Source: Nitrospirota bacterium (GTDB taxonomy: Bacteria > Nitrospirota > Nitrospiria > SBBL01 > JAADHI01). From it: 64,000 nucleotides of DNA. The notes under the pieces are model-generated. The model searched no databases. It was not told the DNA's origin and saw only the letters and a program-made list of their open reading frames with translations. Shown here in pieces: positions 8,464 through 17,605 of the stretch (positions within the stretch are counted from its first letter, which is position 1; every line of letters starts with the position of its first letter). The translations under genes and the position numbers were made by a program. Location of the stretch: contig JAJDBW010000025.1 in NCBI GenBank assembly GCA_029261155.1, positions 62,001-126,000 of the forward strand, given 5' to 3'.

Positions 8464-9276
8464 ATGAAGGTTGGGATCGTCCAGATCGACTCCGCTTTTG
8501 GAGAAATCCAAAAGAATGTCGAAAAAGCCCTTTCACACATGGCGTCCCACGCGGCCGACCTCTGGGTTCTGCCGGAACTTTTCAACACGGGTTACCAGTT
8601 CATCTCCAAGGAAGAAGCTGCCAAACTTGCCGAAGCCGTCCCGGAAGGGCCCACGACCCAGGCCCTCATCCGGGAGGCGAAGCGCGCCAAGACCCACATT
8701 GTCGCGGGAATCGCAGAGCGTTCGGGCCGAAAGATCTATAATGCATCGGTCCTCGTCGGCCCAAAGGGGTTCATCGCCGTCTATCGCAAACTCCACCTGT
8801 TTTATGAAGAGAAGCGTTGGTTCACACCCGGCAACCTTCCCTTTAAGATCGAAAATATTTCCTACCCTAGCCCAAAGGGCGGTCGCATGACCGCCCGCAT
8901 TGGCATGATGATTTGCTTCGATTGGATCTTTCCGGAATCGGCTAGATCGCTCGCCCTACTGGGTGCCGATATACTCTGCCATCCCTCCAACCTGGTCCTG
9001 ACCCATTGTCCAGACGCCATGGTCACGCGCTGCCTGGAAAACCGGGTCTTCGCGCTCACCGCCAATCGCGTCGGTACTGAAACACGCGGGAAGGAAAAAC
9101 TAACCTATATCGGAAAGAGTCAGATCACGAGCCCAAGAGGCCAGGTTCTATACAGGGCAGCCGAAAAAAAAGAAGCGGTGTGGGTTCAAGAAATCGATCC
9201 CAAGGAAGCGAGAAACAAACAAATCAATGCCTACAACAATCTATTGACCGATCGAAAAACACGGTTTTATCGCTAG
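8464..9276 (+). CDS. Carbon-nitrogen hydrolase (nitrilase superfamily amidase)
   Basis: Cytoplasmic amide hydrolase of 270 residues. The Glu-Lys-Cys catalytic triad is visible in order: Glu in LWVLPELFNTGYQF (about residue 38), Lys in VYRKLHLFYEEKRWF (about residue 111), and Cys in IGMMICFDWIFPESAR (about residue 153). The family includes omega-amidase, N-carbamoylputrescine and N-carbamoyl amino-acid amidases; the sequence does not settle the substrate. GAGG precedes the ATG at good spacing. It follows the DUF3386-like gene by about 40 bases on the same strand, so it may end a four-gene unit starting at amgK. Confidence 0.85.
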   Translation: MKVGIVQIDSAFGEIQKNVEKALSHMASHAADLWVLPELFNTGYQFISKEEAAKLAEAVPEGPTTQALIREAKRAKTHIVAGIAERSGRKIYNASVLVGPKGFIAVYRKLHLFYEEKRWFTPGNLPFKIENISYPSPKGGRMTARIGMMICFDWIFPESARSLALLGADILCHPSNLVLTHCPDAMVTRCLENRVFALTANRVGTETRGKEKLTYIGKSQITSPRGQVLYRAAEKKEAVWVQEIDPKEARNKQINAYNNLLTDRKTRFYR

Positions 9277-9322
9277 TGCATTGGATGGAAAAACCCTTTT
9301 AAATCCTTCATCCCACCTCTTT

Positions 9323-9979
9323 TTAAAACTGATTTTTAAAATTCATGAATTCTGTTTTAAGGTGATCCAAGTCGGATCGGAGCGATTTTACTTCGGCTTC
9401 CAGCCCTTCTATCCTGTCCGGATCGGACGCGGCTTCATTATCGACGACAACGAGTGGTGGAGAGAAGGCATTCCCTTCTTGCCCTGTTACTGTCGGCTCT
9501 GTAAACATATGCGTGTAGCGTAACTCTTTCTGCCCTGCTTGCCGGGGGAGTTGCTGAACAAAGCCCCATTCGGAAAGGTTGCCTAAGACCTCATGCACTT
9601 CTTCCAAACTTTCAAACGCGTAAACCCGTTCAGCGCGAACACGCAGCGCACCCGGCGTTTGTGGCCCCTTCAACATGATAAACGCCAAGATGATGGTTTC
9701 ACGCGGAACAAGCTTGGCTTTTTTACTTAAACTTTCTCCGTACTTTATAACTCGGCCCGACTGACTGTCCCATGTGAGACTTTGATTCTTTAAGGTATGG
9801 AGTGCCTTTTGTACGGTCGCCTCTTCATAGGAAACAATGGGGTCGCGATTGGTTGTCTGATTGCAAGCATTTTTAAGTGCATTGAGCGAAAGAGGATAAT
9901 AGTCCGGCGTCGTCAAAGCTTTTTCCATCAACGCCCCAAGAACGCGAATTTCTTCCCTGTTGAGTTGGATATCGATCAA
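9323..9979 (-). CDS. YceH/UPF0502 (DUF480) family protein
   Basis: A 218-residue protein of the DUF480/YceH family, which folds as tandem winged-helix domains. Family signatures are LNREEIRVLGALMEKALTTP, YYPLSLNALKNACNQTTNRD and LRVRAERVYAFESLEEV, with a C-terminal coiled-coil tail (about residues 185-218). Molecular role is not established in the family; a DNA-binding or regulatory role is inferred from the fold. It is convergent with the nitrilase gene (46-base gap), and the TPR/amgK transcript ends there; no strong terminator is visible in the gap. Confidence 0.85.
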   Translation of the reverse strand: MIDIQLNREEIRVLGALMEKALTTPDYYPLSLNALKNACNQTTNRDPIVSYEEATVQKALHTLKNQSLTWDSQSGRVIKYGESLSKKAKLVPRETIILAFIMLKGPQTPGALRVRAERVYAFESLEEVHEVLGNLSEWGFVQQLPRQAGQKELRYTHMFTEPTVTGQEGNAFSPPLVVVDNEAASDPDRIEGLEAEVKSLRSDLDHLKTEFMNFKNQF

Positions 9980-10079
9980 ATCACCTTTCTCAAGCGCCTT
10001 GCCAATTGTTACCCTAAGACCTCAAGCGACTTCCCCCGACCGCCCGAATCCTCGGCATAGAATCAGGTTAGGTTCGCGT

Positions 10080-10598
10080 CTATCGAATGATCACAGATAG
10101 TGTATTCGATAGAATCTGGTATCGATTACCAGGAGACCGGTAGCGCGCGCGAATGGAGTAGATTCCTGGTTTTGAAAAATCGTATCGTTTTTCACCAAGC
10201 CCATCTGCTTCCAAATTCAAGTGATGGGAAAGGCTTTCCCCCCGCTGCAATACCGTAAACATCGCATCGGAATAATCGATCGACAAGTCCGGACCCAGGT
10301 AGGGAAGCGCACGCCCGCTTCCATCGGTAATGAAAAATGAATAGGGATAGTGTTCCAAAAAAGCGGCATTGAGCACTTGAAGGGCTTGGCGATCGTCGCT
10401 GGCAAGTTCAAGTTTGAGAACAAGCGGATCATTTGCGCCGATAGAGGGCGAAGCTGTGCTTATTTTTAATGTTAATCGGGGTGTACTACAAGCCGAGAAC
10501 AACATGAACACAAGGGCAAGGGAAAGTAAGAGTCGAATATGCGCCCCTAATTTTGAGCAAAAACTTTGGCTTTTCTCCATTGGTTTTACTCCTCTCAC
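10080..10598 (-). CDS. Lipoprotein resembling the N-terminal domain of M35-type metallopeptidases
   Basis: A 172-residue lipoprotein. After a short basic N-terminus, a hydrophobic segment (residues 22-36) ends in the lipobox MLFSAC (Cys37). The remainder is one beta-rich domain: KISTASPSIGANDPLVLKLEL, GRALPYLGPDLS, LQRGESLSHHLNL and FSKPGIYSIRARY. From memory this follows the order of the beta-domain that precedes the catalytic domain in deuterolysin/peptidyl-Lys (M35) proteases, which also has a single domain with a Tyr-x-Gly segment and a final 'G.Y.i' strand. Its start overlaps the stop of the metallopeptidase gene by four bases, so the two are coupled. GTG start, followed six codons later by an ATG. 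No enzyme motif is present in this protein. Confidence 0.7.
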   Translation of the reverse strand: MRGVKPMEKSQSFCSKLGAHIRLLLSLALVFMLFSACSTPRLTLKISTASPSIGANDPLVLKLELASDDRQALQVLNAAFLEHYPYSFFITDGSGRALPYLGPDLSIDYSDAMFTVLQRGESLSHHLNLEADGLGEKRYDFSKPGIYSIRARYRSPGNRYQILSNTLSVIIR

Positions 10599-11347
10599 TT
10601 CTTAGAGGCTTTCCAGTGATCCGGATTAATCCATTTTTTCTTTAAGGTATCGCTGACCTTGTTCGTTCCTTTTAATGGCTTTGGTCCGCGCACGAGACAG
10701 CCTTTTTCATCGACGTCAAAATCTCGAATGGGTTTCTCATCGAAGATCTTATCCATGACCTTGTGCCCAACCTCGCCTCGCGTTTTATCTCCATTCATAA
10801 TATGATTCTTCCAGTGGGCGGTCTCATGTAGAATCGTAATCGCGATAAAGAGCACGGCGTCGATCTCTTTCTCTTTATTGTTCTTCGCCGCGTTCAACAC
10901 GATGTCTAAAATCCGTTTATTGAAAAAGATGGCGTCCTTTTTCTTGTACTTATCATACCATCCACTTGCAAAATAGGTGGCTTCCCCTTCTTTTGGATCG
11001 CCGATTTCTATTTCGGGATGCTGCTTGGTTTTGTCGACTTCCGCTTTATCGAAGGCTTGTCCTTTTTTATTCACCAAAGCAAAGCCCTTTTGCCCTTTAT
11101 CGCTTTTTGCAATCTTTTCTGCGAGCGTGAGTGCCTTTAAGAAAAGTGTATTTTCTTTATATTCTTTTGGAAGGCGGGATAAGGTCCAGATCCAGACCGC
11201 CTCAGGGGTCTCGGTCGGATCAGCGGCCACCTTGGTTTCCAAGACACAAACAAACACGAGGGCCCCAATTAGGCTCGCCAGTAAAAATAGGGGAAGCCTC
11301 GCCGTTTTGAAAGCAGGTCTGCATTTTTTTGTGATTGGGAAATTCAA
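10595..11347 (-). CDS. Exported zinc metallopeptidase-like protein (HExxH)
   Basis: A 250-residue protein with an N-terminal hydrophobic segment (about residues 18-37) acting as signal peptide or anchor, then a Lys-rich mature domain. The motif HETAHWKNH (His174, Glu175, His178) on a predicted helix preceded by AVLFIAITIL is the classic zinc-binding site. A following GDKTRGEVGHKVMDKIF segment is where a third ligand would be expected. I cannot assign a MEROPS family with certainty; the context of an M35-like N-terminal-domain lipoprotein suggests an M35-related or toxin-type metallopeptidase. TTG start supported by AAGGTGA just upstream. It lies 87 bases downstream of rnc on the same strand. 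Confidence 0.7.
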   Translation of the reverse strand: MNFPITKKCRPAFKTARLPLFLLASLIGALVFVCVLETKVAADPTETPEAVWIWTLSRLPKEYKENTLFLKALTLAEKIAKSDKGQKGFALVNKKGQAFDKAEVDKTKQHPEIEIGDPKEGEATYFASGWYDKYKKKDAIFFNKRILDIVLNAAKNNKEKEIDAVLFIAITILHETAHWKNHIMNGDKTRGEVGHKVMDKIFDEKPIRDFDVDEKGCLVRGPKPLKGTNKVSDTLKKKWINPDHWKASKK

Positions 11348-11434
11348 TACATCACCTTCTCATAATCGAGGTGAAAATTCGATAATTTAAAATCCATGCT
11401 TGAAAAGGCCCATCCCCTATTAGAAAGTCTCATT

Positions 11435-12139
11435 TCATTTTCTTTCTCGCTGAAGCACGGACAAGGCTTCCTTTGCAGATTGTTGTTCGGCCACTTTTTT
11501 ACTCTTCCCGACACCCAGACCACAGGACTTTCCATCGATGCAGGTTTCGATTTTAAAACGCTTCTCGTGGTCTGGACCCGAGGCCTCAATCAGGGTGTAT
11601 ACGGGCAAACACCCATACTGCTTTTGGCTGTATTCCTGCAAGGCCGTCTTGTAATCGAAAGAAATCTCTCCAGGTTCGAGGACCTTGAGGTGATGATTGA
11701 AAAGACTCAATACCTTTTCTCGGGCGGTTTGAAAGTCGGCATCCAGGTACATCGCCGCAATCAAGGCCTCCAAGGCATTTGAAAGCAGCGAGGGTTTTTC
11801 TTTTCCCTGCGTCAGTGTTTCTCCTTTTCCCAATTCCAAAAAAGAACCCAGATCGATTTCTTGTGCAATCTGTGCAAGCGTGTCTTCGCTGACGATTTTG
11901 GCTTTCATTTTGGATAGATCGCCTTCAGGGGCATCCGGAAATTGATCCATTAAGACATGACCAATAATGAGATCAAGTACGGCGTCTCCGAGGAATTCGA
12001 GCCGTTCATTGTCTTTTCGGTCCTTGTTCTTGCTTTCGTTAATAAAGGATTTGTGCGTTAAGGCTTCTTCGAGGATACGCGGGTTATTGAAGCGGTAGGA
12101 AAGACTTTTTTGAAGACGAGAAAGCGCTTTCGAATTCAT
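11435..12139 (-). CDS. rnc: Ribonuclease III
   Basis: Double-strand-specific endoribonuclease acting on rRNA precursors and structured mRNA. It has 234 residues. The RNase III signature NERLEFLGDAVLDLIIG is at about residues 43-59, with the second acidic cluster NALEALIAAMYLDAD at about 117-131. The double-stranded RNA-binding domain follows (DYKTALQEYSQKQYG to AEQQSAKEALSVL). It is the last gene of the fatty-acid cluster, 15 bases after fabF; the fab-rnc linkage is common in bacteria. Confidence 0.96.
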   Translation of the reverse strand: MNSKALSRLQKSLSYRFNNPRILEEALTHKSFINESKNKDRKDNERLEFLGDAVLDLIIGHVLMDQFPDAPEGDLSKMKAKIVSEDTLAQIAQEIDLGSFLELGKGETLTQGKEKPSLLSNALEALIAAMYLDADFQTAREKVLSLFNHHLKVLEPGEISFDYKTALQEYSQKQYGCLPVYTLIEASGPDHEKRFKIETCIDGKSCGLGVGKSKKVAEQQSAKEALSVLQRERK

Positions 12140-12154
12140 CGCTATAGGATAAAC

Positions 12155-13399
12155 CTACTGATATTTTTTAAAAAGGACGGTGGCATTGGTTCCACCGAAA
12201 CCAAAGGAATTTGAAAGGGCCACATTAAGGTCTCGCTGGGACGACTTGAGGGGGGTGTAGTCGAGATCGCAGAGCGGATCCGGATCTTCGAGATTGATTG
12301 TGGGGGGAATCAGCTTGTCCCGAATTGCGAGAATGGAGAAGATGGCTTCAACGCCACCGGCGGCGCCCAATAAATGTCCGGTCATCGACTTGGTCCCGCT
12401 GAGCGACATTCGGTAGGCATGATCGCCAAAAACGGTTTTGATTGCCGCAGTTTCAATGGCGTCGGCCATGGTCGAGGTGGCATGGGCATTCACGTAGTCC
12501 ACCGCCTCCGGTAGGACATCGGCATCCTTAATGGCAAGCCGCATACATCGCACCGCGCCCTCTCCGCCTTCCGGGGGCGAGGTCATGTGAAACGCATCGG
12601 CCGTCATACCGTAACCAATCACTTCCGCATAAATTCTTGCTCCGCGGGCCTTGGCGCTTTCCATTTCTTCGAGCAGGACGACACCCGCGCCCTCACCCAT
12701 GACAAAACCATCTCGTCCACGATCGAAGGGCCGGCTCGCCGCTTTGGGTGCATCATTTCGAAGGGATAAGGCTCGAGATGCCGCAAAACCCGCCATACCC
12801 AAGGGCGTCACGGCGGCCTCGCTTCCACCGGCGATCATGACATCCGCGTCACCCCGCTGAATGAGACGGAATGAATCGCCAATGCAATGGCTCCCGGTAG
12901 AACAAGCCGTCACGGCACAAGAATTCGGTCCTTTTGCCCCGACCGTAATGGCGATTTGTCCAGAGGCCAGATTGATGATCGACATGGGAATAAAAAAAGG
13001 CGTGACCCGTTTTGGCCCCTTTTCCATTAAAACGGTGTGCCAATGTTCGATCGCCTGAAGCCCCCCGATCCCAGAACCCACGTAAACCCCAACGCGCTCG
13101 GCATTCTCTGGCTTCACTTCAAAGCCGGCATCAGCCACAGCCATCCGCGCTGCTGCAACGGCGTAATGGATAAAGGTATCCATTTTTTTAACTTCTTTGG
13201 CTTCGATAAAGTCGGTGGGTTTGAAACCTTTGACTTCACCGGCGATTCGGCACGGATAGTCTGTGGCGTCGAAACGCGTAATCGTCGCGATTCCCGATTC
13301 ACCGGCACAAAGTGCCTTCCATGTGCTCTCAACGTCGAGTCCGAGTGGAGAGATCATCCCCAGCCCGGTCACCACAACCCGTCTTTTTTCAGAGGACAA
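12155..13399 (-). CDS. fabF: 3-oxoacyl-ACP synthase II
   Basis: Condensing enzyme that elongates acyl-ACP with malonyl-ACP in type II fatty-acid synthesis. It has 414 residues, usual for FabF. The Cys-His-His triad is visible: nucleophile in [13 protein letters not shown] (about Cys166), His in [14 protein letters not shown], and His in [17 protein letters not shown]. The C-terminal [14 protein letters not shown] is the family hallmark. It follows acpP by 56 bases and precedes rnc by 15. Confidence 0.97.
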   Translation of the reverse strand: MSSEKRRVVVTGLGMISPLGLDVESTWKALCAGESGIATITRFDATDYPCRIAGEVKGFKPTDFIEAKEVKKMDTFIHYAVAAARMAVADAGFEVKPENAERVGVYVGSGIGGLQAIEHWHTVLMEKGPKRVTPFFIPMSIINLASGQIAITVGAKGPNSCAVTACSTGSHCIGDSFRLIQRGDADVMIAGGSEAAVTPLGMAGFAASRALSLRNDAPKAASRPFDRGRDGFVMGEGAGVVLLEEMESAKARGARIYAEVIGYGMTADAFHMTSPPEGGEGAVRCMRLAIKDADVLPEAVDYVNAHATSTMADAIETAAIKTVFGDHAYRMSLSGTKSMTGHLLGAAGGVEAIFSILAIRDKLIPPTINLEDPDPLCDLDYTPLKSSQRDLNVALSNSFGFGGTNATVLFKKYQ

Positions 13400-13455
13400 C
13401 TTTCACCCCATTTCGATATAAAACGACTACCGAATTTTCCGAAAGAACGATGGGC

Positions 13456-13686
13456 CTACACCTTGTCTTGGATATAATCAATTGCGTTTTTGACCGTGAG
13501 GATTTTTTCTGCATCCTCGTCTTGAATTTCGATGTTAAACTCTTCTTCAAAGGCCATCACCAGCTCAACAGTGTCCAAAGAATCGGCACCCAAATCTTCG
13601 ACAAAAGAGGCTTCCGCTACGACCTCACCCTCTTCAACGCCCAACTGTTCCGTAATGATTTTTTTTACGCGATCATCGATTGCCAA
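13456..13686 (-). CDS. acpP: Acyl carrier protein
   Basis: A 76-residue acidic carrier protein that holds the growing acyl chain on a 4'-phosphopantetheine arm. The attachment serine is Ser36 in the conserved [20 protein letters not shown]. Full typical length, including the C-terminal [12 protein letters not shown]. It lies between fabG and fabF, the standard arrangement, with a gap of about 130 bases from fabG. Confidence 0.97.
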   Translation of the reverse strand: MAIDDRVKKIITEQLGVEEGEVVAEASFVEDLGADSLDTVELVMAFEEEFNIEIQDEDAEKILTVKNAIDYIQDKV

Positions 13687-13815
13687 TGCTCATTACCTCC
13701 ATACTGTATGTTATCGAAATTGGAAATTTGATCCGCACCCTCTGCACCCACGTGGCGCATTCATGTGACGGAGACTTCCCCTTTGGCCCTACGGCATTCT
13801 TTGGAAATGGAAAGA

Positions 13816-14562
13816 TTAGCCAGACATATACATGCCGCCGTTTACATGTATCACTTGGCCCGTAATATAATTAGCGCGATCCGAAACCAGAAAAGCCACG
13901 GCATCCGCAACATCGGAAACTTGGCCGAGGCGAGCCATCGGAATCTGCTTTTTGAGAGTCTCCTGTACCGCCTCCGGGAGCGAGGCTGTCATGGCTGTTT
14001 CGATAAACCCGGGTGCCACGGCATTCACTGTAATCCCACGTCCGGCATACTCTCTCGCGACCGTTTTGGTCAAACCCACCACCGCCGCCTTCGAGGCCGC
14101 GTAATTGGCTTGTCCGGCATTGCCGATTGCGCCGACGATAGAAGAAATCGAAACGATTTTCCCGCTGCGTTGTTTTGACATCGATCGGAGCGCAGCCTTC
14201 ATACAATGAAAGACCCCCTTCAAATTGACAGAGAGCACGGCATCCCAGTCTTCATCCTTCATCCTCATCAGGAGGGTGTCTCGCGTAATCCCGGCATTAT
14301 TCACGAAGATGTCGATTTTACCAAAACGGCTAAGGGTTTCGTCGACCAAGGTCTTGACCGAGGATTCATCGGCGACATTGACTTTCAGCGCAAGGGCCTC
14401 TTGACCTTGGGCCGTCATTTCTGCTGCGGTCGCTTCGGCCCCAGCCTGATTCATGTCGGAGACTACCACAGCCCCCCCAAGAGCCGCAAGCGATTGACAG
14501 ATAGCCTTTCCAATCCCCTGTGCGCCTCCGGTTACAACAACGACTTTACCCTTTAAATCCAA
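13816..14562 (-). CDS. fabG: 3-oxoacyl-ACP reductase
   Basis: NADPH-dependent short-chain dehydrogenase that reduces 3-oxoacyl-ACP. It has 248 residues. The nucleotide-binding motif is TGGAQGIGKAI, the structural motif is NNAG, the catalytic Ser is in SISSIVGAIGN and the active-site motif is YAASKAA (classical Tyr-x3-Lys). The C-terminus GQVIHVNGGMYMSG is typical. It starts 12 bases after the fabD stop, so the two are tightly linked. Confidence 0.97.
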   Translation of the reverse strand: MDLKGKVVVVTGGAQGIGKAICQSLAALGGAVVVSDMNQAGAEATAAEMTAQGQEALALKVNVADESSVKTLVDETLSRFGKIDIFVNNAGITRDTLLMRMKDEDWDAVLSVNLKGVFHCMKAALRSMSKQRSGKIVSISSIVGAIGNAGQANYAASKAAVVGLTKTVAREYAGRGITVNAVAPGFIETAMTASLPEAVQETLKKQIPMARLGQVSDVADAVAFLVSDRANYITGQVIHVNGGMYMSG

Positions 14563-14573
14563 AACAGGCGCTC

Positions 14574-15518
14574 CTAAGATGAGTGGAATTTCAATCGATC
14601 CTGTGCAAGCGCTAGACCCCTAGGATCTTCAACATTAAGCACCATCGCGCGGCGATCAATCCGCTTCAATAATCCGGCAAGCACTTTTCCCGGGCCAACC
14701 TCTAAAAACAAATCGATCCCTAAATCGCGCATGGATTGAATGCTTTCTTCCCAAAGCAAGGGTGCCGAAATTTGATCGACCAAGGCTTCTCGGGCGGCCT
14801 TCCAGTGCATCACTTTTTGTGCTTTGACATTGTTGATGAGCGGCACTTTTAGATCCTGCCCTTCAATTGTGTCCAATGCCGAGGAGAGCCGCAAGGCCGC
14901 ATCACGCATTAAGGGACAGTGCGAAGGCACGCTCACTGAAAGCCGTATGGCGCGACCTGCCCCCCTTTCGAGGGCAAGCGACATCGCTTTTTCAACTGCG
15001 GCGCGCTCACCGGCAATGACCACTTGTGTCGGTCCATTATAATTGGCGGGCGCAACGAGACCCTCATCTTTTGAAATCTCGCGACAGAGCGCATCGACCT
15101 TCTCACGATTCAGACCAATCAAGGCCGCCATCGCCCCGCTCCCCTCGGGCACCGCCTCCTGCATGTAGCGCCCTCTGAGATGAACAATACGGACAGCATC
15201 CGAAAAAGTAAGCGCGCCTGCTGCGACCAAGGCCGTGTATTCGCCCAAGCTATGACCGGCGACCGCGGTCGCATGCTCAACCGGCGCACCCAAGGCGCGC
15301 CATGCGGCAACACTGGCGGTTAAAAGCGCGGGCTGAGTATATTCAGTTTGATGAAGTTGTGCCTCTGGGCCTTCGAAACAAAGGGCCGCGACATCCCATC
15401 CCAGCACCTTCTCTGCCTCGGCATAAACCTCCCGCGCCGATTCGAAGGCATCAAAAAGCGCCTTGCCCATACCAACATACTGCGACCCTTGTCCGGGAAA
15501 GAGAAATCCGATTGTCAT
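14574..15518 (-). CDS. fabD: Malonyl-CoA:ACP transacylase
   Basis: Loads malonyl groups from CoA to ACP. It has 314 residues. The N-terminal MTIGFLFPGQGSQYVGMGK and the nucleophile motif VAGHSLGEYTALVAAG (Ser in GHSLG) are diagnostic; the oxyanion Gln is in FPGQGSQ and the catalytic His is in VPSHCPLM. It is separated from the upstream enoyl-reductase gene by about 207 bases that hold a promoter candidate, so fabD may begin its own transcript running to rnc. Confidence 0.97.
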   Translation of the reverse strand: MTIGFLFPGQGSQYVGMGKALFDAFESAREVYAEAEKVLGWDVAALCFEGPEAQLHQTEYTQPALLTASVAAWRALGAPVEHATAVAGHSLGEYTALVAAGALTFSDAVRIVHLRGRYMQEAVPEGSGAMAALIGLNREKVDALCREISKDEGLVAPANYNGPTQVVIAGERAAVEKAMSLALERGAGRAIRLSVSVPSHCPLMRDAALRLSSALDTIEGQDLKVPLINNVKAQKVMHWKAAREALVDQISAPLLWEESIQSMRDLGIDLFLEVGPGKVLAGLLKRIDRRAMVLNVEDPRGLALAQDRLKFHSS

Positions 15519-15552
15519 TTAAGAAAAACACACCTTCAAAATAGATAGGCCG

Positions 15553-15581
15553 ATATTGATAAAATTAGACATCGATGTCAA
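15553..15581 (-). promoter_or_regulatory. Candidate internal promoter and palindrome upstream of fabD
   Basis: On the minus strand, TTGACA (complement of 15576-15581), a 17-base spacer and CAATAT (complement of 15553-15558) form a promoter-like pair ahead of fabD. The -35 overlaps a perfect 12-base palindrome, GACATCGATGTC (15568-15579), which could be an operator. A small CTTCGC/GCGAAG hairpin (about 15597-15613) lies further upstream and may end part of the read-through from fabL. Inferred from sequence only. Confidence 0.45.
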
Positions 15582-15725
15582 CAAAAAACTGCGCTTTCTT
15601 CGCTCCGGCGAAGACTTTGTTCACATCCAATTGTGCGATAGCACAGCGCGAAAGAAAGTTCGAAGATCTTAATCCCTGAATGGAGTATGTATTTTTCTAA
15701 GGTCGCGGCACGAATTAAAAAGAAC

Positions 15726-16514
15726 TTAATCGACGATGAACTCGCCTCCGTCGACACCGATGACGTTTCCGGTCACCCAAAAAGCTTTGGGATGAGAGAG
15801 CAGTGCGATCACGGCGGCCACATCTTCTGGTCTCGTTAGGCGGCCCCAGGGATTTTTCTTCGTCGCCAGCTGGATCATTTCTTCGTGGCCCGGAATTTTC
15901 CGTAAAGCCGGCGTATCGGTCACACCCGCACGAATGGCATTCACCGAGATTTTTTTCGGGCCAAGCTCAAGCGCCAATTGGCGGCAATGCGATTCGAGGG
16001 ATGCCTTGGCTGCTGAAACCGCGCCATAAGAAGGCCACACCCGCGCCCCCCCTGCCGAAGTCATACCGTAGATCCGACCGCCTTCGCCCATGAGGTCTCC
16101 TTGCAGCAAATCCTGTGTCCAATACACCAAGCTGTTCGCCATGACATCGAGGGTCATCTCCAGCTGAGGTCGACTGATGGCTTCCCGCTCGGTGGGTGCA
16201 ATGAGGGGCTTTAAGGTCCCGAAGGCCAAGGAATGCACCAAGATTTTCACCTTTGCCTCCTTCGCACGGATTGCGTCGAGCACCCCTGCTCGCTTTTCGG
16301 CGTCGGCGGCGTTGACATTAAAAAAAACAGATTCTCTGCCCAGCGCGGTTATTTCGGATTGAATGCGTTCGACATTCGGCAGAGTCCCTTTTCGATCAAG
16401 ATGAACCCCAAAGATATCCATGCCTGAGCGTGCCAATTCGAGGGCAATGGCCTCGCCGAATCCGCTTGAGGCCCCGAGAATGAGCGCCCATCCTTCCAGA
16501 GATTGTTTATCCAA
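15726..16514 (-). CDS. fabL: Enoyl-ACP reductase, FabL-like short-chain dehydrogenase
   Basis: Predicted to catalyse the last reduction of the fatty-acid cycle. It has 262 residues with a short-chain dehydrogenase fold. Two features separate it from FabG: the nucleotide site is GASSGFGEAIALELARSG, and the active site is Tyr163-x6-Lys170 (YGAVSAAK), the spacing of enoyl reductases rather than the Tyr-x3-Lys of ordinary dehydrogenases. The C-terminal part (NAIRAGVTDTPALRKIPG then NPWGRLTRPEDV) closely follows Bacillus FabL as I remember it. No FabI, FabK or FabV is in the window. The position between fabH and fabD supports the role. Confidence 0.75.
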   Translation of the reverse strand: MDKQSLEGWALILGASSGFGEAIALELARSGMDIFGVHLDRKGTLPNVERIQSEITALGRESVFFNVNAADAEKRAGVLDAIRAKEAKVKILVHSLAFGTLKPLIAPTEREAISRPQLEMTLDVMANSLVYWTQDLLQGDLMGEGGRIYGMTSAGGARVWPSYGAVSAAKASLESHCRQLALELGPKKISVNAIRAGVTDTPALRKIPGHEEMIQLATKKNPWGRLTRPEDVAAVIALLSHPKAFWVTGNVIGVDGGEFIVD

Positions 16515-16627
16515 ATCGCTTCTTCCTCCATTCGTTTATGGAAAAGGTTAAAAAATAGTGTTAAGAAATCTTCGTTGTCGAAAAAAATCCCTCTAAAAGG
16601 AAGGGCAAGGTCAAAGTACGGCCAAGT

Positions 16628-17605
16628 CTAGTATTGTACAACGGCAGATCCCCAGGTCAGCCCTCCACCAAATGCCAGGAAAAGGACCGTGTCTCCTTCC
16701 TGGATTCGGCCATCACTGACCGCCTCATCAAAGGCCAAGGGGATCGAGGCAGCAGAGGTATTCCCATACTTATCTAGATTAATAACCATTTTTTCTTTCG
16801 GAAATTTCAAACGATCAGCGACGGCCTTTAGAATGCGAATATTGGCTTGATGCGGCACCAGCCAATCGATATCTTCGATCGACATTCCCGTCGCGCGAAG
16901 GGCTTCGTGCGCGGCCTCTTCTAAATTTCGAACGGCGATTTTAAAGGTTTCGCTGCCTTTCATTTTAATGGTGTTTAATTTCTCAAGCAGCACCTTTTCG
17001 GAAGGGGGAATCGCCGAGCCGCCACCTGGGACGCAAATGAGATCAAACAAGGCGCCGTCCGAGTGCAAATGCACAGATAGGATACCCCGGTCCGAATCGG
17101 AAGGGGACAAGACCACTGCGCCTGCACCATCGCCAAAAAGGACGCAGGTCCGACGATCATCCCAATCCGTTAAGCGGGACATGGTCTCTGCTCCAATAAC
17201 CAGAACATTCCGATAAGTCCCTGATCGGACATACTGCTCGCCCACCGAAAGCCCGTAGAGGAAACCGGAACAGGCCGCCGACAAATCGAAGGCCGCCGCC
17301 CGTTTTGCCCCCAGCTTATCCTGCACAATGCAGGCCGTGGAAGGAAAGAACATATCGGGCATTGAAGTCGCAACGATGATCAGATCGACGTCTTCGGGGG
17401 AAATCGCGGCGCGCTTAAGGGCTTCGAAGGCAGCCTTAACTGCGAGGTCCGATGTCGCCTCGTCACTCGATACAATCCGACGTTCACGAATACCGGTTCG
17501 CTCAACAATCCATTGATCACTCGTCTCGATCCTTTTTTCGAGTTCGCGATTCGTTAAAACTGTCTCAGGAACATAAGAACCGTTTCCAGCAATGCGGACC
17601 TTCAA
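16628..17605 (-). CDS. fabH: 3-oxoacyl-ACP synthase III
   Basis: Starts fatty-acid synthesis by condensing an acyl-CoA with malonyl-ACP. The Cys-His-Asn triad is visible: Cys in DLSAACSGFLYGL, His in DWLVPHQANIRI, and Asn in DKYGNTSAASIPLA. The frame extends to an ATG at 17659 with an 18-residue unconserved leader (MQRFAQGCPKDGP...). I prefer the TTG at 17605 because the conserved family start (KVRIAGNGSYVPETVLTN) begins there and GGAAAGG lies just upstream; this gives 325 residues. The gene follows plsX and precedes the FabL-like gene by about 113 bases. Confidence 0.93.
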   Translation of the reverse strand: MKVRIAGNGSYVPETVLTNRELEKRIETSDQWIVERTGIRERRIVSSDEATSDLAVKAAFEALKRAAISPEDVDLIIVATSMPDMFFPSTACIVQDKLGAKRAAAFDLSAACSGFLYGLSVGEQYVRSGTYRNVLVIGAETMSRLTDWDDRRTCVLFGDGAGAVVLSPSDSDRGILSVHLHSDGALFDLICVPGGGSAIPPSEKVLLEKLNTIKMKGSETFKIAVRNLEEAAHEALRATGMSIEDIDWLVPHQANIRILKAVADRLKFPKEKMVINLDKYGNTSAASIPLAFDEAVSDGRIQEGDTVLFLAFGGGLTWGSAVVQY

